This document shows positions 33,144 to 35,019 of a stretch of DNA of 35,019 bases, piece by piece. Within the stretch, counting starts at the first letter, position 1. Every line of letters begins with the position of its first letter. Location of the stretch: positions 1 through 35,019 of the forward strand of contig CAIVZM010000036.1 in assembly GCA_903910385.1 (NCBI GenBank), written 5' to 3'. The stretch is from an uncultured Armatimonadota bacterium (GTDB taxonomy: Bacteria > Armatimonadota > Armatimonadia > Armatimonadales > Armatimonadaceae). A program made the position numbers and the translations under genes. The notes beneath the pieces were generated by a model. That model was not told where the DNA came from. It worked only from the letters and a program-made list of their open reading frames with translations, and ran no database searches.

Positions 33144-33905
33144 ATGAACATTCTTCTTGTCGTCGGCGGCGACGACGAATTGACTCGCCGATTGGAAGCC
33201 CCTACCCGGCAACGTGCAAGGTTTCGCATCACACAACGCGATTGGAGTGTGGTAAGAAGTCGGCCCGCCGCCTTGCCCGAGGCTGATGTCATGCTGGCGG
33301 ACTTGACGACGGACGACGCCTACACCGTACGTGGGCTGGTTAAACTGCGACGCGCTCGCCCGGGTCTTGCCCTCCTGATTCGTACTGACGCCGTTCTCTC
33401 CCGTGAAACCGCTATGACGCGCCTTCTGGAAAGCCCTAAAGTGGATTTTATTCGCTCCTTCGCTGACGCCGACGAACTCGAACAGCGCCTCCGCCGTCTC
33501 ATGAACCATCAACCAGAGAAGCCCTCTCCTAAACGGTTCGTAGGGGCGGCTGGACGCCACCTCCTACCTGAATTACACGACCCAAAAAGTGGTCGTCTTA
33601 ATGCTCGGAGCATCGCTATGTTCTTTGGCGTTCCCCTGGCGGATATCGCTCGGGCTGTCGGAAAAAGTCTTTCCGCTATCCATAAAACACCCGACGCTGT
33701 GTCACTCCAAGACGGATTGTTTCCCTTTGAGCGTATCGCCACCGCGTTGCTGACGCTCGCCGGGTCAGCAGAGAACGCCCGCGTGTATCTGAATTTACCG
33801 GAAGCGCAGTTGGGTAACAAAACACCGCTTTCTCTGCTACGCGACGGGAGAGGCGTTATCGTCGCTCAAATGCTGGACGATATGCTTACGGGTCAGCCCT
33901 CGTGA
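33144..33905 (+). CDS. Xre/MbcA/ParS-type antitoxin with N-terminal receiver-like domain
   Basis: 253 aa, much longer than usual antitoxins of this class (about 120-160). Residues 1-120 look like a response-regulator receiver fold: MNILLVVGGDDE (acid pair D10/D11), DVMLADLTTDD with a candidate phospho-Asp D53, LALLIRTDAV, and DFIRSFADADELEQRLRRL where the conserved Lys-Pro is absent. Residues about 150-185 are the Xre-like HTH (NARSIAMFFGVPLADIARAVGKSLSAIHKTP). Residues 192-250 are the DUF2384/MbcA-ParS toxin-binding domain (PFERIATALLTLAG, ARVYLNLPEAQLGNKTPLSLLRDGRG). ATG 33144 is preferred over GTG 33123. Its stop overlaps the toxin start. It should neutralise the RES toxin and repress the operon; the receiver-like part may add a signal input, which is inference. 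Confidence 0.82.
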   Translation: MNILLVVGGDDELTRRLEAPTRQRARFRITQRDWSVVRSRPAALPEADVMLADLTTDDAYTVRGLVKLRRARPGLALLIRTDAVLSRETAMTRLLESPKVDFIRSFADADELEQRLRRLMNHQPEKPSPKRFVGAAGRHLLPELHDPKSGRLNARSIAMFFGVPLADIARAVGKSLSAIHKTPDAVSLQDGLFPFERIATALLTLAGSAENARVYLNLPEAQLGNKTPLSLLRDGRGVIVAQMLDDMLTGQPS

Positions 33906-34516
33906 TAGGCGACGCCACACGACTTGGCGAGGTACTTGCATCATTGCCGGTGTTGCCGTTCGACGGCATTCTGTACCGCGCCGTGACACACCGGGCTTTG
34001 ATTGGAGACCCACCGTACCCGGAGATTCGCCCCCTCTACGACGCCGGAGCGCCGAGTTCTGGAGCGCGATACACACCTAGAGGCGGCATGAAATCCCTTT
34101 ACCTCGCCGCCGACCCGGAGACCGCATTTGCTGAGGTTAACCAGATTTACGCGAAGCTGCGACGGCAGTCTCCACCCGTCATGGCCCCGGTTCCGGCGTG
34201 CACCCTCTTTAGCGTCGCCGCCCGTATAGAGCGCGTTTTAGACTTGACTGACATTGCAATACAATCCGCCTTAGAGACGAACGAGGCGGAGTTATCGGCG
34301 CCGTGGCGCGAATCGCAGCAGAGCGGAACCCTTCCGCCGACCCAATGGTTGGGCAGAGCTGCCTACGACACTACGGTTATTCAGGCGCTACGTTACCCAT
34401 CGATGCAACTGCCCGGCCATGCCTGTTTCGTCGTTTTTACCGAGCGCCTACAAGGAAATACTTTCATCGAAGTGGACGACGCCAGCGGCTACCTTCGAGA
34501 AAGGCTACCTCAATAA
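33902..34516 (+). CDS. RES-domain toxin
   Basis: 204 aa. RES domain with the arginine in FDGILYRAVTHR (R26), the SSGARYTPRGGMKSLYLAADPETAFAEV block (Arg and E78, equivalent to family G-G-R-W...LY-A....A-E) and a downstream serine in the IEVDDASGYLRERL tail. Known RES toxins (MbcT, ParT, Res) consume NAD+ or ADP-ribosylate proteins in the cytoplasm and arrest growth; the NAD-site residues appear present, so activity is plausible. The GTG start overlaps the antitoxin stop (GTGA), making antitoxin-first coupling. The module is next to a degenerate tRNA and a transferred-looking gene. Confidence 0.88.
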   Translation: MIGDATRLGEVLASLPVLPFDGILYRAVTHRALIGDPPYPEIRPLYDAGAPSSGARYTPRGGMKSLYLAADPETAFAEVNQIYAKLRRQSPPVMAPVPACTLFSVAARIERVLDLTDIAIQSALETNEAELSAPWRESQQSGTLPPTQWLGRAAYDTTVIQALRYPSMQLPGHACFVVFTERLQGNTFIEVDDASGYLRERLPQ

Positions 34517-34747
34517 CCGTGACGGGAAGCCAAAAGCGCGACGCAAAGTGATACGATATAAGTTACGTGTAGCGAGGGGCGACGGTGTTTCGGACGTAGA
34601 GCCTGTAGCGAGAGAGTTTATTGGTGCTTTCGCATCTCGGTAGTCCGCCCCCCGGTAATACAGCGCGATGATGGCTGTAAGCACGGCGGCGGAAAAAATA
34701 AACCAGCGCGTTACTGTATTCACAGAGCGAATTCTTTCGTGAGACAT
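34505..34747 (-). CDS. Possible small single-pass membrane protein
   Basis: 80 aa from ATG 34747. Residues about 14-33 (TRWFIFSAAVLTAIIALYY) would make one membrane helix with a basic N-terminus, and the rest is polar and basic. It converges with the RES toxin and overlaps its last 12 bases. There is no ribosome site before the ATG and no recognised family, so it may be a chance frame. Confidence 0.25.
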   Translation of the reverse strand: MSHERIRSVNTVTRWFIFSAAVLTAIIALYYRGADYRDAKAPINSLATGSTSETPSPLATRNLYRITLRRAFGFPSRLLR

Positions 34748-35019
34748 CACGGGTTCTAAGCAACAAAAGGACAGCAGGTGCTGCCAGCGTCATTCCTCAA
34801 TAAGATGAAGAAGAGCGACCTCTGCGATAGTAATGCCTAGCTCTACTCCGGAATTTCGATTCCAATTACTGTCCTATATAACGTGAGTTCGGGATAAGCG
34901 ACAGTGATTTATTTCGCCTCAATATCAACATATATCAACAATGCTGGATTTTTGTGGCTTTGCGGGCGAAGCGACACCGCACCACGAATTTATCACCTGT
35001 CGGGCGAAGAATACCGAGT
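34748..35019. other. End stretch without a recognised complete gene
   Basis: Nothing of known family is seen. A 10-base near-tandem repeat ATATCAACAT/ATATCAACAA lies at 34922-34941. Directly after it a plus-strand frame starting ATG 34941 (MLDFCGFAGEATPHHEF...) stays open for 26 codons to the window edge. It has no ribosome site and could be the beginning of a gene or chance. Confidence 0.3.

Overview
The window most resembles a chromosome segment of an Armatimonadota-like diderm bacterium. Two pseudopilins (23879-24583 and 29243-30025, both minus) carry the N-terminal signature FTLIE(L/I)LVVIAII followed by LFPVFA(K/Q)AREKAR and a C-terminal H...DG motif, a style I associate with Armatimonadota. 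An LptD/OstA-like protein indicates an outer membrane. Codon use is mostly moderately G+C-rich, with one visibly A+T-richer stretch near 31.5-32.6 kb. The phylum assignment is inference.

Left part (1-8.1 kb): the end of a surface protein with carboxypeptidase-regulatory-like folds; a minus-strand translin-family protein divergent from a double-GNAT acetyltransferase; a three-gene run of unknown function whose middle member has an HEMFH metalloprotease motif (2745-4475); a DUF1992 protein; low-specificity L-threonine aldolase; an M32 carboxypeptidase; and tRNA-Lys(CUU).

Stress-type region (8.1-19.3 kb, all minus): a DUF6544-like protein, a possible 45-aa peptide, an SRPBCC protein, a Tat-exported Acg-like nitroreductase, a GH130 glycoside phosphorylase/hydrolase, a triple-BON protein, three truncated gene remnants (GSP17M-like, LURP-one-like, ABC ATPase), a P-type cation ATPase, an Old Yellow Enzyme, a coupled 49-aa peptide and a tandem universal stress protein. 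This content recalls dormancy or redox-stress regulons such as mycobacterial DosR. A perfect 19-bp hairpin built on a 19-bp tandem repeat (16962-17029) and a hairpin-rich gene-free stretch (19340-19570) lie here.

Envelope region (19.7-27.8 kb): a tightly packed minus-strand operon encodes a pseudopilin, an OB-fold-like lipoprotein, an FMN_bind-like lipoprotein, two MacB/FtsX-type permeases that share a GCPYDAA cysteine motif, and a LolD-type ATPase. Next to it an LptD-like gene is transcribed divergently from a BepA-like M48 protease.

Right part (27.8-35 kb): an orphan NarL-type histidine kinase, a second pseudopilin, an HTH plus periplasmic-binding-domain regulator, then an accessory patch: an A+T-richer nuclease-like gene, a degraded integrase-like ORF beside a degenerate tRNA-Glu(UUC) 3' half, and a RES-Xre toxin-antitoxin pair whose antitoxin carries an extra N-terminal receiver-like domain. 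That antitoxin architecture is the most novel-looking item in the window. No CRISPR array, rRNA or intact insertion sequence was seen.
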